A DNA stretch of 64,000 bases from Betaproteobacteria bacterium (GTDB taxonomy: Bacteria; Pseudomonadota; Gammaproteobacteria; Burkholderiales; Rhodocyclaceae): the NCBI GenBank assembly GCA_016703785.1, contig JADJBM010000010.1, forward strand, positions 142,997-206,996, written 5' to 3'. This document shows positions 18,109 to 25,937 of the stretch, piece after piece. The notes beneath the pieces were generated by a model. It had not been told where the DNA came from. It ran no database searches and worked only from the letters and a program-made list of their open reading frames with translations. Position 1 is the first letter of the stretch. Every line of letters starts with the position of its first letter. Both the position numbers and the translations under genes were made by a program.

Positions 18109-19461
18109 ATGGGACGAAAATACTTTGGCACGGACGGCGTGCGCGGCACGGTAGGCGAGGCGCCCATCACGCCGGACTTCATCATGCGCCTGGGTTACGC
18201 TGCCGGGACCACACTGGTGGCGCGCGAGCATCTCCCACCGGGGGAGCATCCGGCCGTGCTGATCGGCAAGGACACGCGCATCTCCGGCTATATGCTGGAG
18301 GCCGCCCTGGAGGCCGGCTTTGCCGCAGCCGGTGTGGACGTTATGCTGACGGGACCGCTGCCGACGCCGGCTATCGCCTACCTGACCCGTGCCTTGCGCG
18401 TGCAGGCCGGTGTAGTCATCTCCGCCTCGCATAACCCCTATCCCGATAACGGCATCAAATTCTTTTCGGCGGCCGGTGCCAAGCTGCCCGATGCGGTGGA
18501 GGCGGAAATCGAAGCGCGGCTGGATCAGCCCATGGGCTGTGCCGCGTCGGCCCGGCTGGGCAAGGCGCGCCGAATCGACGATGCCGCCGGCCGCTACATC
18601 GAATTCTGCAAGAGCACCTTCCCGCCCGAACTGGACCTGCGCGGCATGCGGATCGTGGCTGACTGTGCGCATGGCGCGGCCTATCACATCGCCCCCAGGG
18701 TGTTCCATGAACTGGGCGCCGAGGTGCACGCCATCGGTGCAGAACCGAACGGCCTCAACATCAACGACCATGTGGGGGCGACTTCGCCGCAAGCCCTGCA
18801 GCAGGCAGTGGTGGCTCAGGGCGCCGATCTGGGCATCGCCCTCGACGGGGACGGCGATCGTGTGATGATGGTCGATGCGAGGGGCCGGCTCTACGACGGC
18901 GACCAGCTGCTCTACGTCATTGCGCGACAGCGTCTGGCGAGCGGCGGACTTGCCGGGGTGGTAGGTACGCTCATGACCAACCTCGGCACCGAGCATGCCC
19001 TTGCGAAGCTTGGCGTGCCCGTCGTCCGCGCCAAGGTCGGCGACCGCTATGTCCTGGAGATGCTCGTTGAGCGTGGCTGGAAACTGGGCGGCGAGAACTC
19101 GGGCCACATCATCTGCCTGGATCGCCATACCACCGGCGACGGCATCGTTTCGGCCCTCCAGGTTCTGGCTGCGTTGCGGCTTCAGGAGAATACGCTGGAC
19201 GAGGCCTGTGCCGGCCTGACGCTGTACCCGCAGACCTTGATCAACGTGAGACTGCCCACCGGATTCGACTGGCAGCGCCGCCCGGAAATAGAGTCGGCGC
19301 GCATGGCTGCAGAGCGTGAACTGGGGGAAAGCGGCCGGGTACTGCTGCGCGCGTCCGGCACCGAGCCGCTGCTACGCGTCATGGTCGAGGGACGCGAGGC
19401 ACTGACTGTAGACACACTGGCGCGAGGCATCGCCGACGTCGTCCAGCGCGTCGCTGCGTGA
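18109..19461 (+). CDS. glmM: Phosphoglucosamine mutase
   Basis: GlmM converts glucosamine-6-phosphate to glucosamine-1-phosphate for peptidoglycan and LPS precursors. The 450-residue protein starts MGRKYFGTDGVRG. It has the active-site phosphoserine loop VISASHNPYPDNGIKFF, the metal loop IALDGDGDRVMM, the sugar-binding segment GGENSGHII and the C-terminal phosphate loop RASGTEPLLRVMVEG. The frame is open further upstream inside folP, but the GlmM N-terminus fixes the start. It overlaps dtd by 4 bp. Confidence 0.97.
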   Translation: MGRKYFGTDGVRGTVGEAPITPDFIMRLGYAAGTTLVAREHLPPGEHPAVLIGKDTRISGYMLEAALEAGFAAAGVDVMLTGPLPTPAIAYLTRALRVQAGVVISASHNPYPDNGIKFFSAAGAKLPDAVEAEIEARLDQPMGCAASARLGKARRIDDAAGRYIEFCKSTFPPELDLRGMRIVADCAHGAAYHIAPRVFHELGAEVHAIGAEPNGLNINDHVGATSPQALQQAVVAQGADLGIALDGDGDRVMMVDARGRLYDGDQLLYVIARQRLASGGLAGVVGTLMTNLGTEHALAKLGVPVVRAKVGDRYVLEMLVERGWKLGGENSGHIICLDRHTTGDGIVSALQVLAALRLQENTLDEACAGLTLYPQTLINVRLPTGFDWQRRPEIESARMAAERELGESGRVLLRASGTEPLLRVMVEGREALTVDTLARGIADVVQRVAA

Positions 19462-19910
19462 TCGGTTTGCTGCAGCGCGTCGCTTCGGCGCGGGTGGAAA
19501 TCGACGGAGAGATGGTTGGCGCCATCGGGCGCGGCCTGCTTGTGCTGGTCTGCGCCGAGCGGGGCGACGACGAAGCGAGCGCGGGGCGGCTCCTTGATCG
19601 ACTGTTGAGCTACCGGGTATTTCCCGATGCGATGGGCAAGATGAACCTGAGCCTGCGCGACGTGAGCGGTGGCCTCTTGCTGGTGCCGCAATTCACGCTT
19701 GCCGCCGATACCGGCAGCGGCAACCGTCCCAGTTTCACCCCCGCCGCGCCGCCCGAGGAAGGACGGCGCCTCTTCGCATTTATGGTCTCACTTGCGGCGG
19801 ATCGGCATGCTGCTACGGCGAGCGGTCTCTTCGGCGCCGACATGCAGGTCAGCCTGACCAACGACGGCCCCGTCACCTTCTGGCTGCGCGTGCCGCCCGC
19901 TGCCGTTTGA
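19458..19910 (+). CDS. dtd: D-aminoacyl-tRNA deacylase
   Basis: Dtd hydrolyses D-aminoacyl-tRNAs and glycyl-tRNA(Ala), preventing their use in translation. The 150-residue protein starts at a GTG overlapping the glmM stop (GTGA). It has the N-terminal GLLQRVASARVEIDG, the family motif PQFTLAADTGSGNRPSF and the C-terminal NDGPVTFWL containing the Gly-Pro motif that faces the substrate. Confidence 0.96.
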   Translation: MIGLLQRVASARVEIDGEMVGAIGRGLLVLVCAERGDDEASAGRLLDRLLSYRVFPDAMGKMNLSLRDVSGGLLLVPQFTLAADTGSGNRPSFTPAAPPEEGRRLFAFMVSLAADRHAATASGLFGADMQVSLTNDGPVTFWLRVPPAAV

Positions 19911-19922
19911 GCGGCATTTCAT

Positions 19923-19951
19923 TTGACCGCAGAGGGTCCAGAGGCTAAAAT
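19923..19951 (+). promoter_or_regulatory. Sigma70-type promoter of tpiA
   Basis: TTGACC and TAAAAT are separated by 17 bp, a near-consensus promoter starting just after the dtd stop. It would also serve secG. Confidence 0.75.
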
Positions 19952-19985
19952 CCCCGGCTTTTGACGAGTTCGGGAAGGCTGGGAA

Positions 19986-20738
19986 ATGCGGCGCAAACTG
20001 GTGGCGGGCAACTGGAAGATGCATGGCGGCCTCGCTCGCAATCGCGAACTTCTGGACAGCCTGGTACAGGCGATCGGCAAAGGCGGCAGCGCCGATTGTG
20101 CTGTCTGCGTACCGTTCCCCTATCTGGCCCAGACGCAGGAGCTGCTGAAGGGTACGGCCATCGCCTGGGGCGCCCAGACCTTGTCCGAACATGGCCAAGG
20201 TGCGTATACGGGCGAAGTTAGCGCGGCCATGCTGACCGACTTCGGCTGCCGCTATGTGCTCGTCGGCCATTCCGAGCGTCGTAGCCTTTACGGCGAGAGC
20301 AATGAGGCGGTGGCGGCGAAATTACTCGCGGCGGTGCAAGGCGGACTGACACCCGTTCTCTGCCTGGGCGAGACCCTCGAGCAGCGTGAGGGTGGCATCA
20401 CCGAGAAGATCATTGCCGCCCAGCTCGACGCGGTTACGGCAGCCGGCATGAACGGCTTGGCCAAAGCAGTCATTGCCTACGAACCGGTATGGGCCATCGG
20501 TACCGGGCGCACGGCCACGCCGCAGCAGGCTCAGGATGTGCATGCCTTCATACGGACAAGACTGGCCGGTAGCGATGCCGCTCTGGCGCAGCGGATGCAG
20601 ATCCTCTACGGTGGCAGCGTCAAGCCGCAGAATGCCGCCGAATTGTTCGGCATGACCGATATCGACGGGGGCCTGATCGGCGGCGCCTCCCTCGTCGCCC
20701 AGGATTTCCTGGCAATCTGTACAGCTGCGGCGGGATAA
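19986..20738 (+). CDS. tpiA: Triosephosphate isomerase
   Basis: TpiA interconverts dihydroxyacetone phosphate and glyceraldehyde-3-phosphate. The 250-residue protein has the substrate lysine in GNWKMHG, the catalytic His in VLVGHSERR, and the catalytic Glu with flexible loop in AYEPVWAIGTGRTATP. The C-terminal phosphate site LYGGSVKPQNA and GGASL are also present. secG follows after 15 bp. Confidence 0.98.
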   Translation: MRRKLVAGNWKMHGGLARNRELLDSLVQAIGKGGSADCAVCVPFPYLAQTQELLKGTAIAWGAQTLSEHGQGAYTGEVSAAMLTDFGCRYVLVGHSERRSLYGESNEAVAAKLLAAVQGGLTPVLCLGETLEQREGGITEKIIAAQLDAVTAAGMNGLAKAVIAYEPVWAIGTGRTATPQQAQDVHAFIRTRLAGSDAALAQRMQILYGGSVKPQNAAELFGMTDIDGGLIGGASLVAQDFLAICTAAAG

Positions 20739-20753
20739 CTTAGGAACGGATTC

Positions 20754-21128
20754 GTGATGGAAGGAATGCTTTTCCCTTTGATTCTGACGGTGCACATACT
20801 CGTAGGAGTAGCCGTCATCGGCTTGGTGCTGCTGCAGCATGGCAAGGGCGCCGATATGGGCGCGGCCTTTGGCAGCGGATCCTCGGGCAGCCTGTTTGGC
20901 TCCTCGGGCTCGGCCAACTTCCTCAGCCGCACGACGGCAGTCCTGGCGACCGTGTTCTTCATGACCAGCCTGGGACTGAGCTATCTCGCGACCAATCGCT
21001 CGCAGGAACCAACTAGCGTCATGGAACGGGTTCAGAGCCTACCCGCCGCGACACCCGTCGAGCAGGTGCCAGCACCCGCGAAGCCGGCCGCCGATGCGGA
21101 TTCGAAGGCGAAGGAAATACCGAAGTAA
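20754..21128 (+). CDS. secG: Preprotein translocase subunit SecG
   Basis: SecG is the small stimulatory subunit of the SecYEG channel. Two membrane segments are visible (ILTVHILVGVAVIGLVLLQH and AVLATVFFMTSLGLSYLA), separated by the Gly/Ser-rich loop FGSGSSGSLFGSSGSANFLSR, which is diagnostic. The start may be the GTG at 20754 or the ATG at 20757. The C-terminal tail is Ala/Pro/Lys-rich. tpiA-secG-tRNA-Leu-nuoA is a familiar proteobacterial order. Confidence 0.95.
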   Translation: MMEGMLFPLILTVHILVGVAVIGLVLLQHGKGADMGAAFGSGSSGSLFGSSGSANFLSRTTAVLATVFFMTSLGLSYLATNRSQEPTSVMERVQSLPAATPVEQVPAPAKPAADADSKAKEIPK

Positions 21129-21138
21129 GTAATGTTGC

Positions 21139-21175
21139 GGCGCAAAAAGAAGGTATAATTTCTTTTTTCGTCGCC
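21139..21175 (+). promoter_or_regulatory. Promoter of tRNA-Leu and nuo inside an inverted repeat
   Basis: A perfect TATAAT (21154-21159) lies about 70 bp before the tRNA. It sits in the loop of an imperfect inverted repeat with arms GGCGCAAAAAGAA and TTTCTTTTTTCGTCGCC. No good -35 hexamer is seen. The repeat could be an operator or a structural feature of the secG 3' end. Confidence 0.45.
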
Positions 21176-21227
21176 ATAAGAAGCAGTGGCGCTGTCACGG
21201 GCTGCGTGACGGAGCCATGGATCGAAT

Positions 21228-21312
21228 GCCGACGTGGTGAAATTGGTAGACACGCTATCTTGAGGGGGTAGTGGCGAGAGCCGTGTGAGTTCGAGTCTCA
21301 CCGTCGGCACCA
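21228..21312 (+). tRNA. tRNA-Leu(GAG), CCA encoded
   Basis: The 85 nt sequence folds as a class II tRNA. The acceptor arms are GCCGACG and CGTCGGC, the D-loop contains AAATTGGTAGAC, the anticodon stem CTATC/GGTAG encloses the loop TTGAGGG (anticodon GAG at 21262-21264), a variable arm follows, and the T-arm is GTGAG-TTCGAGT-CTCAC. The discriminator A and CCA are encoded. Confidence 0.96.
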
Positions 21313-21325
21313 GAATTCCTCCCAG

Positions 21326-21349
21326 GCCTGTTTTGAACAGGCTTGATTT
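21326..21349 (+). terminator. Weak hairpin between tRNA-Leu and nuoA
   Basis: GCCTGTT and AACAGGC form a 7 bp stem with a TTG loop, followed by TTGATTT. It could partly terminate the tRNA transcript or mark a processing site. Since no other promoter for nuo is obvious, it probably allows readthrough. Confidence 0.35.
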
Positions 21350-21405
21350 ACAGCGAGAACGTGAAGGGCTTGGCGGCAAGGTTGGGAAGACCTTCCGCGC
21401 AGACT

Positions 21406-21780
21406 ATGTTGGAAAACTACTTTCCTGTCCTCGTTTTCATACTCGTCGGCCTGGCCTTCGGGTGTGTCCCCATCCTTCTTGGCTGGCTCGTTGCGCCGAA
21501 TCGTCCCGACAGCGAAAAGCTCTCTCCCTTCGAGTGTGGTTTTGAAGCCTTCGAGGATGCGCGCATGAAGTTCGATGTGCGCTTCTACCTGATTGCCATC
21601 ATTTTCATCCTGTTCGATCTGGAAATTGCCTTCCTGGTCCCCTGGTCGGTGATCTTCAAGGACATCGTCGCTTCCGATTCCATGCGGATGTTCGGCTTCA
21701 TCGAGATGATGATCTTCATCGGCATCCTGGCCATCGGTTATGTCTACGCCTGGGTCAAGGGCGCGCTGGACTGGGAGTGA
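21406..21780 (+). CDS. nuoA: NADH-quinone oxidoreductase subunit A
   Basis: NuoA is a small membrane subunit of complex I. The 124-residue protein starts MLENYFPVLVFILVG. It has three membrane segments and the conserved SEKLSPFECGFEAFEDARMKFDVRFYLIAIIFILFDLEIAFL, which includes the Cys-containing loop near the quinone site. Family homology fixes this ATG; the frame is open further upstream. It is the first nuo gene, 93 bp after tRNA-Leu. Confidence 0.97.
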   Translation: MLENYFPVLVFILVGLAFGCVPILLGWLVAPNRPDSEKLSPFECGFEAFEDARMKFDVRFYLIAIIFILFDLEIAFLVPWSVIFKDIVASDSMRMFGFIEMMIFIGILAIGYVYAWVKGALDWE

Positions 21781-21787
21781 GCCGGTT

Positions 21788-22264
21788 ATGAGCATCGAAG
21801 GCGTACTTGAAAAAGGGTTCGTCACCACCACCCTCGATTCCGTCATCAACTGGACGCGTACCGGTTCGATGTGGCCGATGACCTTCGGTCTGGCCTGTTG
21901 CGCTGTAGAGATGATCCACGCCGGCTGTGCGCGCTACGACCTTGACCGCTTCGGCATCGTCTTTCGCCCCAGCCCCCGCCAGTCCGACGTGATGATCGTT
22001 GCGGGCACGCTGACCAACAAGATGGCGCCCGCCCTGCGCAAGGTGTACGACCAGATGGCCGAGCCGCGCTGGGTAGTGTCGATGGGCTCCTGCGCCAATG
22101 GCGGCGGCTACTACCACTATTCCTACTCGGTCGTGCGCGGCTGCGACCGCATCGTGCCGGTGGATGTTTATGTGCCGGGCTGCCCGCCGACGGCCGAAGC
22201 GCTGCTCTACGGGCTCATCCAGTTGCAGAACAAGATCAAGCGCACCAGTACGATCGCTCGCTGA
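21788..22264 (+). CDS. nuoB: NADH-quinone oxidoreductase subunit B
   Basis: NuoB holds the terminal cluster N2, which passes electrons to quinone. The 158-residue protein contains the N2 ligands: the tandem cysteines in FGLACCAVEMIHAG, the later VSMGSCANGGGYYHYSYSVVRGCD and the final Cys in YVPGCPPTAEALLYG. It follows nuoA after 7 bp. Confidence 0.98.
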   Translation: MSIEGVLEKGFVTTTLDSVINWTRTGSMWPMTFGLACCAVEMIHAGCARYDLDRFGIVFRPSPRQSDVMIVAGTLTNKMAPALRKVYDQMAEPRWVVSMGSCANGGGYYHYSYSVVRGCDRIVPVDVYVPGCPPTAEALLYGLIQLQNKIKRTSTIAR

Positions 22265-22278
22265 AAGACGATACAAAG

Positions 22279-22884
22279 ATGGCTTCCAGGCTCGAATCGC
22301 TTTGCCAGAATCTGCAAACAGTTCTGGGCGGTCGCATTGCCGGCATCAATACGGCCGTAGGCGAAGTGACCATCGAAGTCGCCGCCGAACACTACATTGA
22401 GGTCGCCCGCATCCTGCGCGACCATCCCGATTTGCGTTTCGAGCAACTGATTGACCTGACCGGCGTCGATTATTCGGCCTGGGGCGACGGAGCTTGGAAG
22501 GGCCTGCGCTTTGCCGCAGTGTGCCACCTGCTTTCCCTGTCCAGGAACGTGCGCTTGCGCCTGCGCGCCTTTGCCCCGGACGACGGTTTTCCCGTGCTGC
22601 CCTCGCTGGTCCAATTGTGGAATAGCGCCAACTGGTACGAACGCGAAGCCTTCGATCTCTACGGCATCCTGTTCGAGGGCCACCCCGACCTGCGCCGCAT
22701 CCTGACCGACTATGGTTTCGTCGGCCATCCCTTCCGCAAGGACTTTCCGATCTCCGGCCATGTCGAGATGCGCTACGACCCGGAGCAGCGGCGCGTGGTC
22801 TATCAGCCGGTGACCATCGAACCGCGCGAGGTGACTCCCCGCATCATCCGCGAAGAAAACTACGGGGATGCGGAACATGGCTGA
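22279..22884 (+). CDS. nuoC: NADH-quinone oxidoreductase subunit C
   Basis: NuoC is a peripheral-arm subunit of complex I (30 kDa family). The 201-residue protein contains the signature WYEREAFDLYGILFEGHPDLRRILTDYGFVGHPFRKDFP. It is separate from nuoD, unlike the fused nuoCD of E. coli. Its end overlaps the beginning of nuoD. Confidence 0.97.
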   Translation: MASRLESLCQNLQTVLGGRIAGINTAVGEVTIEVAAEHYIEVARILRDHPDLRFEQLIDLTGVDYSAWGDGAWKGLRFAAVCHLLSLSRNVRLRLRAFAPDDGFPVLPSLVQLWNSANWYEREAFDLYGILFEGHPDLRRILTDYGFVGHPFRKDFPISGHVEMRYDPEQRRVVYQPVTIEPREVTPRIIREENYGDAEHG

Positions 22885-24142
22885 GATTCGCAATTACACG
22901 ATCAACTTTGGCCCGCAGCATCCGGCTGCGCACGGCGTGCTGCGCCTGGTGCTTGAACTGGATGGCGAGGTGATCGTACGCGCTGACCCGCATATCGGCC
23001 TGCTGCATCGCGCCACCGAGAAACTGGCCGAGACCCGGACCTGGCTGCAGACGGTTCCTTATCTCGACCGACTCGACTACGTCTCCATGATGTGCAACGA
23101 GCACGCTTACGTGATGGCGGTGGAGAAACTGCTCGGCGTCCAGGTGCCGATTCGCGCCCAGTACATCCGCGTCATGATGGACGAGGTGACGCGCATCCTC
23201 AATCACTTGCTCAACATCGGTACGCATGCCCTCGACATCGGCGCCATGACCATGGTGCTGTACACGTTCCGCGAGCGCGAGGACCTGATGGATGTGTACG
23301 AGGCCGTCTCCGGCGCCCGCCTGCATGCTGCCTACTACCGCCCCGGCGGCGTCTATCGCGACTTGCCGGACCGCATGCCGCAGTACGAGGTCAACAAGTT
23401 CAAGAATGCTGAGACCGTGCGACGGCTCAATGAGTCGCGCCAAGGTTCGCTACTCGACTTCCTCGAGGATTTCACCAACCGTTTTCCGGCCTATGTCGAC
23501 GAGTACGAGACCCTGCTCACCGACAACCGCATCTGGAAACAGCGCACCGTCGGCATTGGCGTGGTGTCGCCGGAGCGTGCGCTGGCACTCGGCTTCACAG
23601 GGCCCATGTTGCGCGGCTCCGGCGTCGAGTGGGATCTGCGCAAGAAGCAGCCCTATGAGGTTTACGATCGCATGGAGTTCGACGTGCCGGTCGGCGTCAA
23701 TGGCGACTGCTACGACCGTTACTTGGTGCGCATCGAGGAGATGCGCCAGGCCAACCACATCGTCAGGCAGTGCATTGACTGGCTGAGGAACGATTCTGCA
23801 AAAGGCGCTGGCCCGGTGATCACCGACAACCACAAGGTGGCGCCACCGCCGCGCGAGAAGATGAAGGCCAGCATGGAAGAGCTGATCCATCACTTCAAGC
23901 TATTTACCGAGGGCATGCATGTGCCGCCTGGAGAAGCCTATGCGGCCATCGAGCACCCGAAGGGCGAGTTCGGGGTGTATGCCATTTCCGACGGCGGCAA
24001 CAAGCCCTACCGCATCAAGCTGCGCTCGCCGGGTTTTCCGCACCTTGCCGCCACCGACGAGATGGCGAAGGGGCACATGATCGCCGACGCCACCGCCATC
24101 ATCGGCACCATCGACCTGGTGCTGGGCGATACGGATAGATAA
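22877..24142 (+). CDS. nuoD: NADH-quinone oxidoreductase subunit D
   Basis: NuoD (49 kDa family) helps form the quinone-binding pocket. It starts MAEIRNYTINFGPQHPAAHGVLRL, which includes the conserved quinone-site histidine region, and contains RADPHIGLLHRATEKLAE and the DRLDYVSMMCNEHAY block. An ATG three codons upstream (22868) is also possible. It overlaps nuoC by 8 bp. Confidence 0.97.
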   Translation: MAEIRNYTINFGPQHPAAHGVLRLVLELDGEVIVRADPHIGLLHRATEKLAETRTWLQTVPYLDRLDYVSMMCNEHAYVMAVEKLLGVQVPIRAQYIRVMMDEVTRILNHLLNIGTHALDIGAMTMVLYTFREREDLMDVYEAVSGARLHAAYYRPGGVYRDLPDRMPQYEVNKFKNAETVRRLNESRQGSLLDFLEDFTNRFPAYVDEYETLLTDNRIWKQRTVGIGVVSPERALALGFTGPMLRGSGVEWDLRKKQPYEVYDRMEFDVPVGVNGDCYDRYLVRIEEMRQANHIVRQCIDWLRNDSAKGAGPVITDNHKVAPPPREKMKASMEELIHHFKLFTEGMHVPPGEAYAAIEHPKGEFGVYAISDGGNKPYRIKLRSPGFPHLAATDEMAKGHMIADATAIIGTIDLVLGDTDR

Positions 24143-24146
24143 CACC

Positions 24147-24620
24147 ATGCTGAGCCAAGAGTCCCTTAAACAAATCGACCGCGAAGTCGCCAAGTATCCC
24201 GCCGAGCAGAAGCAGTCGGCGGTGATGGCGGCGCTGGCCATCGCCCAGACGGAAAAGGGCTGGTTGTCCACCGAGACCATCGACGATGTCGCCGCCTATC
24301 TCGGCATGCCGCCGGTGGCGGTGTACGAGGTGGCGAGCTTCTACAACATGTACGACCTCGCCCCGGTCGGCAAGTACAAGATCACCGTGTGCACCAACCT
24401 GCCGTGCGCGCTGTCCGGCGGCGTGCATGCCGCCGACTACCTGAAGCAGAAGCTCGGCGTCGGCTTCAACGAGACCACTGCCGACGGCAAGTTCACCCTG
24501 AAGGAAGGCGAGTGCATGGGCGCCTGCGGCGACGCGCCGGTGATGCTGGTGAACAACGTGCGCATGTGCAGCTTCATGCAGCCCGAACAGATCGACCGGC
24601 TGCTGGGGGAGTGCAAGTAA
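24147..24620 (+). CDS. nuoE: NADH-quinone oxidoreductase subunit E
   Basis: NuoE (24 kDa family) carries the [2Fe-2S] cluster N1a beside NuoF. The 157-residue protein has VCTNLPCALSG and GECMGACGDAP, supplying the four cysteine ligands. Its stop shares one base with the nuoF ATG. Confidence 0.97.
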   Translation: MLSQESLKQIDREVAKYPAEQKQSAVMAALAIAQTEKGWLSTETIDDVAAYLGMPPVAVYEVASFYNMYDLAPVGKYKITVCTNLPCALSGGVHAADYLKQKLGVGFNETTADGKFTLKEGECMGACGDAPVMLVNNVRMCSFMQPEQIDRLLGECK

Positions 24621-25933
24621 TGGGCGCCCTCGGCTTCATCCTGAACGCGGCAGAGGGCGAGCGCAGCTGGCGCCTCGCAGAGTACGTCAGGCGCGGCGGC
24701 TATAGTGCGCTGAAGAAGATCATCAACGAGAAGATCCCCGCCGACCAGATCGTCGGCGAGCTGAAGAAGTCCTCGCTGCGCGGCCGCGGCGGCGCCGGCT
24801 TCCCGACCGGCCTCAAGTGGAGCTTCATGCCGCGCCAGTTCCCCGGCGCCAAGTACGTCGTCTGCAACTCCGACGAGGGCGAGCCGGGCACCTTCAAGGA
24901 CCGCGACATCCTGCGCTGGAACCCGCACATGGTGATCGAGGGCATGATCATCGCCGGCTACGCCATGGGCTGCCAGCGCGGCTACAACTACATCCATGGC
25001 GAGATCTGGGACATCTACAAGCGCTTCGAGGAGGCACTGGAAGAGGCGCGCGCCGCCAAGCTGCTCGGCAACAACATCCTCGGCGCCGACTTCAGCTTCG
25101 AGCTGCAGGCCCACCACGGCTACGGCGCCTATATCTGCGGCGAGGAGACCGCGCTGCTCGAGTCCATCGAGGGCAAGAAGGGCCAGCCGCGCTTCAAGCC
25201 GCCGTTCCCGGCCAGCTTCGGCCTCTACGGCAAGCCGACCACCATCAACAACACCGAGACCTTCGCCTCGGTGCCGTACATCATCAACGAGGGTGGCGAC
25301 AAGTTCCTAGAACTGGGCAAGCCCAACAACGGCGGCACCAAGCTGTTTTCCGTGTCGGGCCATGTGAACCGCCCCGGCAACTTCGAAGTGCCGATGGGCA
25401 CGCCCTTCAAGGACCTGCTTGAAATGGCGGGGGGCATGCGCGGTGGGCGCAAGCTGAAGGCGGTCATCCCCGGCGGCTCCTCGGCGCCGGTGCTGCCGGT
25501 CGACGTCATCATGGAGTGCACGCTCGACTACGACTCGATCGCCAAGGCCGGCTCGATGCTCGGTTCCGGCGCCGTGATCGTCATGGACGAGACCACCTGC
25601 ATGGTGAAGGCGCTCGAGCGCCTGTCCTACTTCTACTTCGAGGAGTCCTGCGGCCAGTGCACGCCCTGCCGCGAGGGCACCGGCTGGCTCTACCGCGTCG
25701 TGCACCGCATCGAGCACGGCGAGGGGCGGCCGGAGGACCTCGACCTGCTCAACAGCGTCACCGACAACATCATGGGCCGCACCATCTGTGCCCTTGGCGA
25801 CGCGGCCTCCATGCCGGTGAAGAGCTTCATCAAGCACTTCGGCACGGAGTTCGAGTACCACATCCAGAACAAGAAATGCCTGGTGCCCGAGGACGTGCAG
25901 CGCGCGGGCAGCGGCTTCTTCAAGGCGGCGTAG
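24620..25933 (+). CDS. nuoF: NADH-quinone oxidoreductase subunit F
   Basis: NuoF (51 kDa family) binds NADH and FMN and carries cluster N3. The 437-residue protein has GRGGAGFPTGLKWSFMP and NSDEGEPGTFKDR for nucleotide and FMN binding. The N3 motif is ESCGQCTPCREGTGW, with a distal Cys in GRTICALGDAA. The frame is open inside nuoE, but MGALGFIL at 24620 is the coupled start. Codons through nuoE, nuoF and the start of nuoG end almost only in C or G. Confidence 0.98.
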   Translation: MGALGFILNAAEGERSWRLAEYVRRGGYSALKKIINEKIPADQIVGELKKSSLRGRGGAGFPTGLKWSFMPRQFPGAKYVVCNSDEGEPGTFKDRDILRWNPHMVIEGMIIAGYAMGCQRGYNYIHGEIWDIYKRFEEALEEARAAKLLGNNILGADFSFELQAHHGYGAYICGEETALLESIEGKKGQPRFKPPFPASFGLYGKPTTINNTETFASVPYIINEGGDKFLELGKPNNGGTKLFSVSGHVNRPGNFEVPMGTPFKDLLEMAGGMRGGRKLKAVIPGGSSAPVLPVDVIMECTLDYDSIAKAGSMLGSGAVIVMDETTCMVKALERLSYFYFEESCGQCTPCREGTGWLYRVVHRIEHGEGRPEDLDLLNSVTDNIMGRTICALGDAASMPVKSFIKHFGTEFEYHIQNKKCLVPEDVQRAGSGFFKAA

Positions 25934-25937
25934 CGAA

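Noticed and set aside
18028..19128. Minus-strand frame of 366 codons
   Set aside because: Mirror frame of glmM; no motif.
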